Shown here: piece by piece, positions 1 to 12,117 of the stretch
Layout of the letters: each line of letters opens with the position of its first letter
Position numbering within the stretch: position 1 is the stretch's first letter
Origin: Trematomus loennbergii
Taxonomy: Eukaryota; Chordata; Actinopteri; Perciformes; Nototheniidae
Assembly: GCA_012861695.1 (NCBI GenBank)
Contig: JAAOOA010000276.1
Coordinates: 1-64,000 of the forward strand
Length of the DNA stretch: 64,000 nt
Direction: 5' to 3'
The notes under the pieces: model-generated
What the model was told of the DNA's origin: nothing
The model's database searches: none
The model's input: only the letters and a program-made list of their open reading frames with translations
Position numbers and translations under genes: made by a program

Positions 1-162
<162 letters not shown>

Positions 163-1005
163 AAACTCAATAAAACCCTGAAGGTTTTGAAAGAAATGAA
201 CTTTCAGAGTTCCAAGCTTGTTATTTCCTTCTTAAAACTGACTGCTAATACATTCAATGCTCTTTTTTCATTTTGTCAATAATGACAAAGGTCATCAGCA
301 GAAATGGAAAAGTAATGGAATAATAGATAGGAGAACAGTGAAATAACCAATTCTCACAATTTTCTTTAAGTAAGAAACTGCTGCTTTGTTTAAAAGCAAT
401 AATATACGGTAAATCTGAAGTATTTGACTTTTAAACAATCTCAATTAAAATCTCTGCACCCCAAGTACACCCACACATGTATTTTCCTATGATGTCTAAT
501 GAGATTGTGCGGGCATGTTTCACAATTTAATTCTGTGTGACTGGCGAAGCCACACACAGTATAGTATTCAACATACTTATTAGTGGAATGCTGTTTTACT
601 TATTAGTGGAATGCTGTTTACTGTATACTTATTCTTCCGCATCTTTTTCTTATTATTATTATTTTAACAAAAAGTTTGGCTCTCAATAACTTCAGCATAC
701 TTTCAGCTACAGAAACCATTCAAATATCAAAAATATTCAGCCTTTTCAGCACATGATGGGAAACGTTCAACTTGTTCAAAATATTTTATACTTTTTGAAA
801 TATTTAGCTTTATAAACTATTTCTTTAACATGTAACTCAATGGGAGGAACCTTCAAATCCTCTTTTACCTACACCTTGCGCCAAATGCTACTCCTTCCAC
901 ATACTTTCAGCTAGAGACTTCATTCCAACTTTAAAACGGTCACAAGACCTTCAGCTATTGACCTTTTAGTCAGATTGTTTATATCTTTTACACTTTTTGA
1001 GATAT
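163..1005. other. Gene-free flank with decayed repeat
   Basis: No gene is seen. A short tandem duplication of about 23 bp (ACTTATTAGTGGAATGCTGT) lies near 572-620. From about 650 to 960 the sequence carries the phrase TTTCAGCTACAGAAACCATT. The same phrase and context recur at 5150-5480, so both are probably copies of one old interspersed repeat whose class I cannot name. Confidence 0.4.
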
Positions 1006-1246
1006 TTAAAGTAAACCTATCATGCTATATTTAAATGATATATTGTAGGGCCATACCTATACTGTATAAGGTATATTTATACGTTTCTGTTTTCGAAATA
1101 CCAAACAGATCATGCATTTTAGCCATGCCTCATTTCGCTCTATGTGTTTTTGCTGTCTACGGGTCTGATTTTGTGAGCTGCAGCTGACCACGCCCCCCTG
1201 CAGGAGAGGGGAGACGTGCTCTGATCAGCTGCTGGGCTGTCAGAAG

Positions 1247-2462
1247 TAGTGATGGGAATTCCGGCTCTTCTTGGTGAGCCGGATCATTTGGCTCGGCTCA
1301 CCAAGAAGAGCCGGCTCTTTCGGCTCCCAAACGGCTCTTCAGTTTACCACATATTATACCTTTTATAATTCAATCAAATGTAACCCTGTTTTGACTAAGG
1401 ATTTATATGTGTACACATATCACTTAAATTATTCAATACATCCTTTGTACTGAAGTATTCAAAAGTAAAAATTACATGTTTAATATCAATTATTTGTGTG
1501 GCCAATTGTTTTCATTGCATTTACAGACCCTTGTATCTCTCTGATACCACCCATGAATGCACAGACTTGCTTGTAGAACCACGCTACACAAAGCAGATAG
1601 CAACACCTATAACAAAACCCGAGGTGACAGGGCTTTCAGTGTTGCAGCTCCTAGACTGTGGAACAGCCTCCCAGTACATATCCGGACTGCTGAGTCTATT
1701 GAACTTTTTAAATCTCAGCTAAAAACTCACCTCTTTGCACTGGCTTTTAATACTAGTTGAACATTACATTTTTACATTTGTATGTGTTTTTTTTTAAATA
1801 TTTTTCTAGTTATTGTGCTTTTTATCATGTTTTTAATTATTGTTTTATTATTGTACTCCCATTGTGTTATTTAATATGTATTGCCTGTACAGCACTTTGG
1901 TCAACTGAAGGTTGTTTTAAATGTGCTATATAAATAAATAAAGATTGAGATTGAGATAAAAACTTAAGCATAGACATTTTAAAAAAGGGGCTACTGTATC
2001 GACATTTTAAAAATTATAAAAGAAAAGGCCCTGACAAAACAGCAGGGCTCTATTTCAGTAGTAACTATAGAAAAAAAGACAGCAACAGCTGACATCAAAT
2101 CTTTGCTGAGCCCAAGGATAATCATAAATAAATAACATAGTGAAAATAAATATATTGCAATGCTCAGTACAGCAGCATCCAACCGTCTCTAATCATAAAA
2201 AAACATAATAAAAATAAATGTATTGCAATGCTCAAAACAGCAGCATCCAACAGTCTCTAATCCTTGGATATTACATGTCACTGCATGCATGCACGGAGCA
2301 GCTGTAGCGCGGAGATCATCATATCATTCTGTCTTGTATTACTTAACAACAACAAAATAACAACAAAAAAAACGGCTCGTTCGCGGGCGCGAGCCGGCTC
2401 CCGTCGTTCACTTAAAAGAGCCGGCTCTTTGAGCCGGCTCGTTCGCGACCGACACATCACTA
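1247..2462. mobile_element. hAT-type non-autonomous transposon with perfect 8-bp target duplication
   Basis: GTCAGAAG occurs on both sides (1239-1246 and 2463-2470). Termini are inverted TAGTGATG. Just inside each end are inverted runs rich in GAGCCGGCTC. An 8-bp duplication is characteristic of hAT. The 1.2-kb element holds no transposase. It contains a truncated L2 LINE 3' end at about 1557-1960, so it has itself been a target. Confidence 0.85.
1557..1960 (+). mobile_element. L2-type LINE, 5'-truncated 3' end
   Basis: The frame translates to a typical C-terminus of L2 ORF2, including GDRAFSVAAPRLWNSLP and SQLKTHLFALAF, then a stop. The 3' tail has TACAGCACTTTGG and GTGCTATATAAATAAA before an A-rich end near 1955. 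The same tail, reversed, ends the larger L2 at 15920. It lies inside the hAT at 1247-2462. Confidence 0.75.
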
Positions 2463-2837
2463 GTCAGAAGAGGGGGAGAAAAGAGATCTCCGTCCTCCGT
2501 GTTTTATTATATAGAGTCGTTATTCATTTGTTTTAAAGCTCAATAAATAACAAAGAAGACCTTTGACCGGCACTTTTCTAATTTTGTCCGGAAGATTTAA
2601 ACTTTAACGGACATCTTGACCGGCGAAAGAAACTGAAACTGAAACTCTGCCGCACGGTCCCCTCGTTCCTTGGAAGAGGCGGAGAGGTGGGTGTTTGTCA
2701 TCTGCTGGTGGACTAACCGGAGAGAATTACAGTGCTTGCCTCGACGGGGGGGATTGCATTGAATTAAAGCAGCATAAGGAACAAACGCTTGCCTCGGGGA
2801 GGGAGAAAGAAAGCCACAGCGGAGAATAAACAGAAGG

Positions 2838-2851
2838 GTAACCATGGTAAC
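2838..2851 (+). promoter_or_regulatory. RFX X-box-like motif inside a transposon
   Basis: GTAACCATGGTAAC fits the X-box pattern bound by RFX factors: half-sites GTNRCC and RGYAAC separated by two bases. It is conserved in the related repeat at 35688-35701, so it is a property of the element family. Any regulatory role is conjecture. Confidence 0.3.
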
Positions 2852-3426
2852 CAAGTCTTCTTCGCTGCTTTTGTGGCAGACTACAGCGCCACTTACAGGC
2901 CTGGCATATGTACTACAGCGTCTCCAGCGTTTTCGAACGGCAATGGCCGTGGCTGTCTCCTCCTGATTGGTGGAGTTGGCCCAATAGCCGTAGCGCCACC
3001 GTCCTGACGTCAGGACAGTGTTCAAATCTGGATCAGTTTTTATCAGATCCGTTGCAGCCCCTTTTTTAGAGATTTGGGTATGGAGGAAAATAGAGAGAGT
3101 TGTGTTTTCTGACACTTGGTGAGTTCCCTGGAACAGTGGGGACACATATTCATGTATAAAAGACATACAAAAGTGCATTTTGCATGATAGGTCCCCTTTA
3201 ACTTAGTTTGGAGCTTGTTAAAGAGGCCTTCTTCAGAGTTTAACATTAGTGTGTATTGCGTAGCTCGTTAAGGCTTAGAGTGCGTGATGTCACAGATAGA
3301 GTGGAGGAGAGCTTGGAATTCAACTTAATTTTCTTTTAAAACTGCGATCATTCCCAACCCTACACTCCTGGGACATAATTGTGTGCTTGAATTGTAGCAA
3401 AACCTCTCTTAGGTTGAAAAAATTAA

Positions 3427-3806
3427 AGGTAGGGTAGGTAAGTTTGAGAAACCGGCTCGAGATCGCTAGAATTTGAAAATACACAACCGGAAAATCTGCC
3501 ACTTCCTTACAGAGCCCCTCCTCCAACACACACGAACGCGCACATGACCAATGAGGGCACGAGATAAGTTTGTGCACAGATGGAAGGCTGACAGGCAGGT
3601 AGGCCATCCAGTTATTTTAGCCGGGCCGGCTAAAATGATTGGTCGTACTTTTTACAGTATTACGGCTTCCACAGATGACATTTTTTTTATGGATTTTTTG
3701 TCAAAGCACTTAAGATATTCATTGCTATCAGGATGTTAAGAGCATTCCATGGAATATAACACAAAGTGTATCTCGAACCGGTTTCTCAAACTTACCTACC
3801 CTACCT
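3427..3806. mobile_element. TTAA-flanked MITE, family B copy 1
   Basis: TTAA lies on both sides (3423-3426 and 3807-3810). Long inverted ends begin AGGTAGGGTAGGTAAG and extend inward to the shared CCGGCTCGAG/CTCGAACCGG block. The element is 380 bp with no coding potential. Copy 2 is at 12582-12823 and a truncated copy is at 37676-37818. Confidence 0.85.
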
Positions 3807-4240
3807 TTAAGCAAAAAAATTCAACAAAATGCCTCTTGAGGGCATGACGTGACAAAAACTTTCAACATGTCTCCATTAAGGCCCATTGTAATTCAGCCTG
3901 ATCTTTCTCAGAGCACCAGCCGCACACCTTTAGTTAATCTGCCAAAAAAGCCACATTATTGACCAGAAAGTACACAAAAAGCAGACTAAGACACTCCTTA
4001 GGATCCTGAGATGCTCCACACGTTGAAATGTCACCGATAGCTGCTACGGTTCTTCAACAAAACGTTCAAATGTAAGAGGTTTATCTCTCATTCAGATCAA
4101 TGGAAAGGCTCTCCTCTCACAGATCACTGCACATCACCATGGAAACCTTTGATCTCTGGGCTCATACAGGTGTTATGATTAGGTGCTCAGCACAGAAACA
4201 AACACTGACAAACAGACTGGGGTTTAACAGACTGTCTCAG

Positions 4241-4945
4241 GCTGCCTTTACACGGGAACGTTTGCGTTTACGCACCGTATGCGTTTTCAAAAAAATCTTC
4301 CGTTCACAACGCATTAGATTCATTTAACATGTCTGTTCACACAAGACCACTCGACTCGCTGGAAACGCTGTAGTACATATGCCAGGCCTGTAAGTGGCGC
4401 TGCTGCCGCCACAAAATACACCAAACGCAGCGAAGAAGACCCCGGAGCATGGTTGCCATGGTTGCCCTTCTGTTTATGCCCCGCGGTGGATTTAGCAACA
4501 TGTAGTAGTTCATGTAATTCTCCATGTCCACTTGTTGCTGATGGTTGTGGTAGAGGAGCTGTAGATTTTGCACTAACATCTGTAGCATGGTCGAGCTGTA
4601 GATTTTGCACTAACATCTGTAGCATGGTCAGTAGCAGTAGCACTAGCAGTAGCTACTGACAGTAGCTACTGACAGTAGCTACTGACCTCAGCAGTGAGCA
4701 TCACAGTGAGCAGCAGAGGTGGGGAGAGGCGGGGCTATGGCTTCATCTATCGGGAAATGATCGTATAGAGGCGATTACACAGAGCCGTTTGACCCCCCAG
4801 AGCGTTCCGTTTGCAGATCTATCCACCTTGGGACCCGTTATCGTTTGCGGGGTCCGTTTCTATCGTCTATCGTTTTGTGTAAATGAAAGGGCTATACGCA
4901 AGAGAAACTATGCGGATACAACCCGTTTCGTTCCCGTGTAAATGG
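4241..4945. mobile_element. Foldback element with TTTACACGGGAACG termini
   Basis: The left end has TTTACACGGGAACG at about 4247-4260 and the right end has the inverse CGTTCCCGTGTAAA at about 4929-4942. GTCTCAG lies just outside both ends (4234-4240 and 4947-4953), perhaps a target duplication, though exact ends are uncertain. Inside, 4350-4490 resembles the core of family A (AGTACATATGCCAGGCCTG, then GCGAAGAAGAC). Confidence 0.6.
4556..4629 (+). repeat. Tandem duplication, 37 bp x 2
   Basis: Two adjacent copies of a 37-bp unit beginning GAGCTGTAGATTTTGCAC (4556-4592 and 4593-4629) are followed by a shorter tract repeating CAGTAGCTACTGA to about 4686. Both lie inside the foldback element. Confidence 0.85.
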
Positions 4946-6231
4946 GTCTCAGCCTATTATTTTCTGTCTGATGGAGACTTCATACTGACTTCAACATGTT
5001 CCACATATTTTATACATTATTAGTGACACATTTTAGTCGAAAAGTTTGCAGTTAAATATTCTGATGCTTTTCAAAGCTTTTTACTTTCTTTTCTCTTCTT
5101 AATACAATTCTTTCACTACGACTTACATTTAATATCTGACTCCTTCAGCCTACTTTCAGCTACAGAAACCATTCAACTATTACATTATTCAGCTATTTCA
5201 GGACATTGAGGCTGTACATTTAGTTGTTTATACATTTTTTAAACCTTTTCTTTTAAATATTAAGCTTCTTCACAATTTTTCCTACTCTTCCAGTTTAACA
5301 TTTCACTTTCAAGTTTTCAACAAAGTCATTGCAATGCATTTGAGCTGTAACAATTTGATTCAAATCATTTCACTTTTCTGCATTTCTCCGCTAAGTTCAG
5401 CAACACACTTACTTGGTTTTTGTAGCTAAAAGCAGCTACAGAGACCATTCAACTAATAACATATTCAGCTTTTTCTGCATTTTCAGCTAAATTCAGCAAC
5501 AAAAACAGTTTACAGCATTCGCACGCATTTTCAGCAGGAAATGCATTTTCTGTCTCATCTTATTCTCCTTCTTCCGCCACTAAATTTGTCATGCTACTTG
5601 TCCGGCAGCGTTGACACGAAACACACGAAAAACACATCAAACGTGCGGAGTGACCAGGATCGGGTTGCTATGTCTTTTATAAGAGATTCGCCTAGCCGTT
5701 TTTCATCAATTGCCCCATAGGAATGAATGGGAGAGCTGGTTAAGACTTAGAGTGGGTGACATCACGGCTAGAGGGGAGAGGAGCTATAAAATAAACACTT
5801 TGATCTTTCAACACCCTGTCGGTCGTTAACTAAATCCAGTGGTATTCTAAAGATGTTCAGAAACGATGCAGGAATGTGGTACAAGAATCCAAAAATGTAA
5901 TAGATAAACAGTTAAAATAGTCAGCTAAAAGTGAGCTAAAATTAATGGATATTCTTTGTTGTACTTAACATTACAACTAATGCTATTAATACTTGCTCAG
6001 CGGGGGTAATGTTAGCATCGGGAAGCGCACCCAAGTTTCAGTCACACAGTCAAAATGTCTCTGAATTTTCTAGTTTCTGTTACTTGTACATTGAGTAACC
6101 ATCTCAACCAATAGAACCCATGTGTTGACTTTTCATAATAAAGCAAGTTCTTTAAATAGTAGTCCTTTTGGTAGTTTTTTTATCTGACAAGCTCTTCACA
6201 TATAAGTTTCTATGTGAGTTTTCTGTCTTCC
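4946..6231. other. Gene-free stretch with old repeat sequence
   Basis: No gene is seen. The segment 5150-5480 shares phrases such as TTTCAGCTACAGAAACCATT with 680-960. The sequence is AT-rich and long frames are absent. Confidence 0.4.
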
Positions 6232-6420
6232 AGGCACTACATCGAGTCCACAAGGACCAGGCCAAGTCATACCGCCCCACCTGCTGGTCCTGAAGGCTTC
6301 AGGAAACACTTCCAGAGGGGGAAGCTGGACTGTGACAACCAGCCTCCGGACCCTGACCGCCTTTTCCAGCGTTGTTTCATGGCTACTGTGACCTCTATCA
6401 AAGTCGAGGGTGCTACATAG
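6232..6420 (+). other. Isolated exon-like segment, identity unknown
   Basis: A good acceptor (GTTTTCTGTCTTCCAG) precedes an open frame of about 62 codons to a TAG at 6418-6420. The C-terminal part reads DPDRLFQRCFMATVTSIKVE. The segment is more GC-rich than its surroundings. I do not recognise the protein and see no partner exon nearby. It could be the last exon of an unmapped gene, a pseudo-exon or transposon-derived. Confidence 0.2.
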
Positions 6421-9330
6421 ACTGGTAGACTACGTGACGTTTTAATTGTGAAGACCATTGGTGCAGTCAAAGCTCATCGGCCCATTTCAATACCTTTAAT
6501 TTCTGTAGCCTGCATTTAAAACAAATCTTGGCTACCCCCAAGTTGAATTTCTTGAACTCCGCGATCGCGTGCGCATGGCTGCCCATCAGCAACAACAATG
6601 ATGGAAAGTTTTGAGAACAAGCTAATAGTCCTGGTTCCCAATTACCCACAGCTGTATGAGGCGCCCATGTGCTTGGGCATCAGTCCTTCCCTCAACAGTC
6701 CAGATCCAAATATCCTATGAGTACTATCAAATATTGCCAATAAAGCTGAAAAAAATTGAAAAGAAATGTTGGCAACAGATCAGTACCTGCACAATTAAAG
6801 AAAAAACAAGTCAGAGAAAAAGATCTGTCAGTGCACAACAGGAAATTATGCCTGGGTTCTCTGGTGTGCCTTCACTGGAATCCATAAGCTACATTGTTCA
6901 TTGCAAGAAGCTGAACAAATTCCATTCCCATCAGCCTTACAAACACATGTCAAATCAGATACTGTATGAGAACTTGATGAGAGCTATTGGTTGCACGGCA
7001 ACAAGTGGCACCTTATGAGTGTCACATGAATTTCCGTTTGGTCATCAATGCAATGCTATTAGCTTAATTCACAGTTTAAAGTGAGAAAGCCACTTTAAAG
7101 CAATGAGGACACGGGTTATTTGGTTTCCTTCCAGATTGCTTCTGAGGAAACACCGGAAGTCCTCCCTCTAACCAGTCCCCGAAACACAAACGTTCCGCCA
7201 TACTACTAAATGCATTGCTCAACCCCGTTAATGAAATGAAAATAGACAGATGTACAAAATAAAGGCATATTCTAACTCTAAATAATAATAATTATTATAT
7301 TAATGTGGTCACACATCCCAGGGGTGCCACACATGGTTGTGGGAGATTTCAAAAATATTGGATCAATGTTCATCAATTTCATTCATCAAAATGTTGAGAG
7401 CAATTACAAGTCCAACAACAAGTTTAGGATTTAAAATGTAAAATGTAAATGTGATACAGAGCAGAAGAGAGTCTTTGGAGAATGATGCTGGCTGACTGAA
7501 AATATTGATTAAAAAAATTGAATCTTTTGAGAGACCTGGTTTAATTGGATTTGGAGTTATAATAAAAAATGGAGAGTTCATTATCCTAGAAAATTCCCTT
7601 AAGTCCGAAGGTTGTTAGCAATTGATGGTCTTGTCTTTTATGTTTTATTCATCACTTATTTTCAAAATGAGATCGCCTGTGAATCTCAAAACATTCTCAG
7701 AACGATAACTAACCATTGACATTATAGACTATGACTTATAGTTGTTAAACCTGGGAGATTTTTGCAGACAACAAAAGTAAAGAGAACTCTCTGGCTGTCC
7801 CTAAACTGTTTATCGTGTTTGAGTTATACGTGCCTGTTATAGTTTCTTCTTGTTCGCAAGGCTGGCTCCATACAGTGTGGAAAAGAAGGTGTTGATTGAG
7901 AAAAAAGAATGTCAGATTCTCAACTGGTCAGGCCTCGGGACCCACTTTTTCCTTCGTCAATAGATCGCGACCCGAAATTTTGAACCACTCTATTCAACAA
8001 AAAATCGTATATATATATATATATATATTCCATGTTTTTGTTTGAGCACTGTGCACCTGGAACGCTTTGAGGTCAAAAGTTGGACATTTCAACAAGGAAA
8101 TTATAACTATAAATATATTTTACTGGAATGGGACATACGTAAAGTCATGATCGCTCCAACTTTTCTCTGATGCTGTTTCTTGGTCATCACTGATCCCAGT
8201 AGGTCCAGTGGATGCAGTTGCGTTTTGTAGAGGTTTCCTCAAACCTTTGTCTCATTTGAAATGTCCATTTGAGAAGTGGAACATCTTCTGTACTGTTACT
8301 CAAATCACCAGATTTATAAAACTTAAAATTCCAGGTTTGGTGGTCACACATCATTAAAACATTGAAAGTTATTATCTATTAAATGAAAAAGGGGTTCATC
8401 TATTTTGTCCATTTGAACAGTTGTACTTTAATTCACAAACCGACAGGCAGACTATCAAAACTGAGTACTAGCTAATTAACTTGGTAAACAGAAGTTAACT
8501 ACTTTACTTAACTTGACACTTGGTAGCTTCTGGCCAATTTTTTACAGCAGTTTATAGATCATTTCATGCAGCAATTATATGCAGCTGCTATAGTCTTAGC
8601 CGGAAGAAGCACAAAGCAATGATGACGTGAACTGGAAGCTAGCTGCTGGGTTTCGCTTGCAATTATACAAAAAGTCACCCCATGTGCAGTTTTCATGAAC
8701 AAGGAAAATAGCCAAATAGACCAAACCTTTTTTGGAGCAGGCTTAAAAAACTTTTAAGTAAGGCAGGGTATTTCAACGTAGGGTTCTATGAAGCTTTACT
8801 AACTTGCTTTTGGAGCTAGCCTAAAGTGGCCATTCAAGGAACTGCAATATTTGTTACTTATACTTTGGCTTTATGTTCTGCTACCTATAGCAGCAACAAA
8901 TCAATTATTTTCATAACTTTAACATGTGCTTAGTGTGTGTAAAACTAATTCCCAGCTGTCGCTCTGCTGCTCAGGTCTGTAACTGTTTGTGTTTTTGCTT
9001 TGATGATGCTGAAGAAGAAACCAGAGCTCTGTGTTGTAGCTGCAGATTCTGATGCTCTGTTGGTTTTAAGAATATTCATGTATGTCAATCACTGTTTATT
9101 AAAGAGTTCATCAGATCTTCACTCATCAAGAACTCATTAGCACAACTAGCTCTGTTTACTGTCATTGTATTTATAGCAAGACATTCAGCAGATCAAGTGC
9201 CTCTCATTATTCAATGTGTTTTTTCCAAAGTAATTATTAAAGCTGTGAACTGCACATGCTACTGTGTGTGTCTCTTGCTTTGATTTTCTATAATCTTTTG
9301 GGTCTAAGCTTAAAGCTACTGTTGGAGCTG
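6421..9330. other. Gene-free stretch
   Basis: The sequence is AT-rich, with no supported gene. It holds an (AT)n microsatellite at about 8006-8028. The motif GATCGCGACCCGAAATTTTG near 7964 resembles hAT-type fossil sequence. The open frame at 6656-7018 has no recognisable features and its composition matches the background. Confidence 0.35.
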
Positions 9331-9347
9331 CTCAAGTTCTCTCATTC

Positions 9348-10117
9348 TCTGTTGCCTGACATTTTTAGCCGGTCATATAAACAATCAACCACTCGACTTC
9401 TATAAATTACTTTAGTTTCAAAGCGAATGCACACATTTTGAGATGTGGGACGTGAGCATATATATAAAGATGATGCCAAATATTTCGTATTCATTTTATC
9501 TTCAAACAGAGTGCAGCCTCCTGCTCTCTGATGTGAGTGCTGACAGACTCTAGGCAGTATGTTCAGCTTGAAGGTTCAACATTGGCAACAAGCAGTGCCT
9601 TTAATGACTTATTCCAATATTAATGTACCCCTTATCTTTATGTTGCAGGAAATTAAGACCAAGAACAGCAAATGTATATTTCCTGCAGAGCATTATAATA
9701 AAAAAATCTTCAAGCTGTTCTAGAAAACCATGGAGGGAAGAAGTTTTTTTTTTTTTTACTCTGTTGCTTGACATTTTTAGGCCATCCTATAAACATCCAA
9801 CAAACCAAGTTCAAAATGTACTTCATGATGTCAAATGTTCCTGTTTTACTTTATTTAAAAGCAGTGGCAACGGCTGCTGTAAATATGCTCTGATCTGAGG
9901 GCAGTCAGACTGTAGTTTGTTCAGCTTTAATTAAGGTTCAACACTGTCAACAGTCATTTCCTTTAATGACTGGTATAGGTTATTCAAAGTATCCTTTATC
10001 CCAATGTTAATTTAATCCCTAATATCTTTGCATTTCAGGCAATTAGGACCAAGAACAATATACCGTTTATTTTATTTCCAGAGAATGATAATTTAAAAAA
10101 GAATACATTTTCAAGCT
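9348..10117 (+). repeat. Diverged direct duplication, two units of about 370 bp
   Basis: Unit 1 (about 9348-9722) and unit 2 (about 9759-10117) share, in the same order: GACATTTTTAG, TGTTCAGCTT, AAGGTTCAACA, CCTTTAATGACT, an acceptor-like CAG, and ATTA(A/G)GACCAAGAACA. Similarity is interrupted by small indels, so the duplication is old. Function is unknown. Confidence 0.6.
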
Positions 10118-10282
10118 ATTCAATGAATCTTTGGGGGACAATGAATGTACTACTACAGTATAGCTTAATTGTAAAACTAACACAAGCAAAAGTTCTACAT
10201 GGTGAAACCTATTTAAATTTAAAGGGGACCTATCATGCAAAATTCACTTTTTGATGTCTTTTATACATACATATGTGTCCCC

Positions 10283-11288
10283 CAGCGACGTGCAGTCAGG
10301 GGAGGCAGGGAGGCAGAGCCTCACCTGTCATACTCCAATGTAACGGAAAAACAACAAAAGAAAAATAAATAGTAATAATAATAAAATGTCTCCACTGATC
10401 TGTGTTGTAAGTGTGATTTATGTATGATTCCAATCGCTTTTTATAGTCAAAATCAGCAAATTTGCCGAGCTCCACTACGGGAGCGATGAGAAGTGAGGCA
10501 GGGACGAGCTCTGCCTCTCGTAAACCCACAGTAACTTGCTGGAGCACGGGCACTAATTTAGCGCGGGCACTTATTTTGTGAGCGCGCTCAAGCCAGTTAC
10601 TGTGGGGTAGGTGAGGCACAGATGAGATCTGCCTCACCTCAGAATGCGTCACCCCACAGAAACTGGCTGGAAAGCGGGCCCTAAGCGCATGCCTGTTACC
10701 ATCTCACTGTAGGTCACCAATGTAATGTTTGTAGATCCCTTGATTACATTTATCCTCGCCATCCATAGTCTCTAAATAACTTATTTCACGTATATATGAT
10801 ATTTAGGCTCGCTGGTCTCATCATACAACGGCAATGAAAAAAGCACCAGGGGAGGCAGCCATAACCTCTGCCGCACTGAAGGGGGCGCACGTGAGCCCAC
10901 AGGTTCTTGTTGCTACTGTAATTCTACGCAGAGACGGTAGACGCAAACAACAAACTAGACTTTTGAAACTACAGGAAGATAAGGAGGACTTTTACAAAAA
11001 AGTAATAGAGATTGTTGTCCAGAAGGATAGCATGGACTTCATCTTCAAGTCAAGGTAAGACCATGCACATTTGTAATGAAAATGGGATCTTACTAAGAAA
11101 GAACAATCCAATATTTAGATTTTGGGTATCCTTTTGTTGAACGGTCTGTTTAAAATGAATCGAAGCATCAGACTAAAAAAGCTTTTGAAAATAACCGAAT
11201 ATTTCGATTAAGGTAAAAATATAATATTTGTAAATCTGACTCAGTGAGTCAGTGCCTCACCAGCCATGAACCTCACCGCACGTCACTG
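10283..11288. mobile_element. hAT-type transposon with perfect 8-bp target duplication
   Basis: GTGTCCCC occurs on both sides (10275-10282 and 11289-11296). The left end CAGCGACGTGCAGT mirrors the right end as CAGTGACGTGCGGT. The 1006-bp interior has GC-rich parts but no recognisable transposase, so the copy is non-autonomous. Confidence 0.85.
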
Positions 11289-11810
11289 GTGTCCCCGGTG
11301 TGTCAGGGAACTCACAAAGTGTAAGAAAACAAAACCCTCCCTCTTTTCCTCCATACCCAAATCTCTAAAAACGGGGGTACAACGGAGCTGATCCAGATTT
11401 GCGTCCGATATGACGTAATATCGGAAATGTGGACCCACGGCACTATCAGAAAGTTGCTATCAGAAAAAATGCCCGACTGTTTTGGACGTAATATGGTTTT
11501 TGTTTACATTAGCATCGCTAACACTCAGAGCTAACCTGTACTGGAGAGAGTATGTGTAAAAAAGCAGGAAATAAGAAAAAACTCACCTCGTGATAAACCT
11601 GCAAGAAAAAAAGCATTTGACCTCCATACTGTTTCAGAAATAATCCTTGATGTGGTTTGGAACATTATATGGCATTTAATCACGGCAGCATTTAGCTGAG
11701 TATCTCGTTGAATTCTGAGCAGGCACAAGCTCCCCCTTTTCTTTTTTTTCAAGCTAAGGACCCAGATCAGCAATTCTCTAAAGGCCCGGACACACCAGCC
11801 GATTTTGGGA

Positions 11811-11850
11811 GTCAGAGGCCGTCAGAGGCCGTCAGAGGCCGTCAGAGGCC
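11811..11850 (+). repeat. Tandem repeat GTCAGAGGCC x 4
   Basis: Four exact copies of the 10-bp unit GTCAGAGGCC are present inside the Harbinger-like MITE. Confidence 0.95.
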
Positions 11851-12047
11851 GTCGGCATTCGCGCGCCCTACTCAGGTTTGTGTGTCCCGCACCGTCGTCT
11901 CTTTACGGCACCTTTTCACACCTCCCGACGCCCGGGAGGTCAGAGAAAGTCGGGACAAGCAATCACTCTGATTGGCTGTTCACACTACCGCTGCCTGCTG
12001 GCAAGGACAGTTATTGCCACTCGTCGACTGAAGTATTTGCGGTGTGT

Positions 12048-12117
12048 TCGTAGGCGGGCGGCGTAGGCGGGCGGCGTAGGCGGGCGGGTAGGCGGGCGGC
12101 GTAGGCGGGCGGCGTAG
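12048..12117 (+). repeat. GC-rich tandem repeat (GTAGGCGGGCGGC)n
   Basis: About five copies of the 13-bp unit are present, one of them shortened. The array lies in the right half of the MITE at 11782-12201. Confidence 0.9.

Larger units (their letters stand above)
1010..3197 (+). mobile_element. TTAA-flanked DNA element, family A copy 1 (carries a nested hAT)
   Basis: TTAA occurs on both sides (1006-1009 and 3198-3201). The inner ends are inverted: the left reads CCTATCATGC a few bases in, and the right reads GCATGATAGGTCCCC. Homologous copies lie at 10223-12346 and 35320-36302. The sequence on both sides of the hAT at 1247-2462 matches copy 3 continuously once the hAT is removed. The TTAA duplication is the piggyBac hallmark, but no transposase is visible, so class is an inference. 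Open frames inside (for example 2597-3178 on the minus strand) have no protein features and recur only with the repeat. Confidence 0.7.

Noticed and set aside
2597..3178. Minus-strand 193-codon frame
   Set aside because: It lies wholly inside a TTAA-flanked repeat, with no domain. A related frame at 35300-35617 exists only because the repeat is duplicated.
6656..7018. 120-codon plus-strand frame
   Set aside because: Its composition matches the AT-rich background; no acceptor or donor, domain or repeat match supports it.
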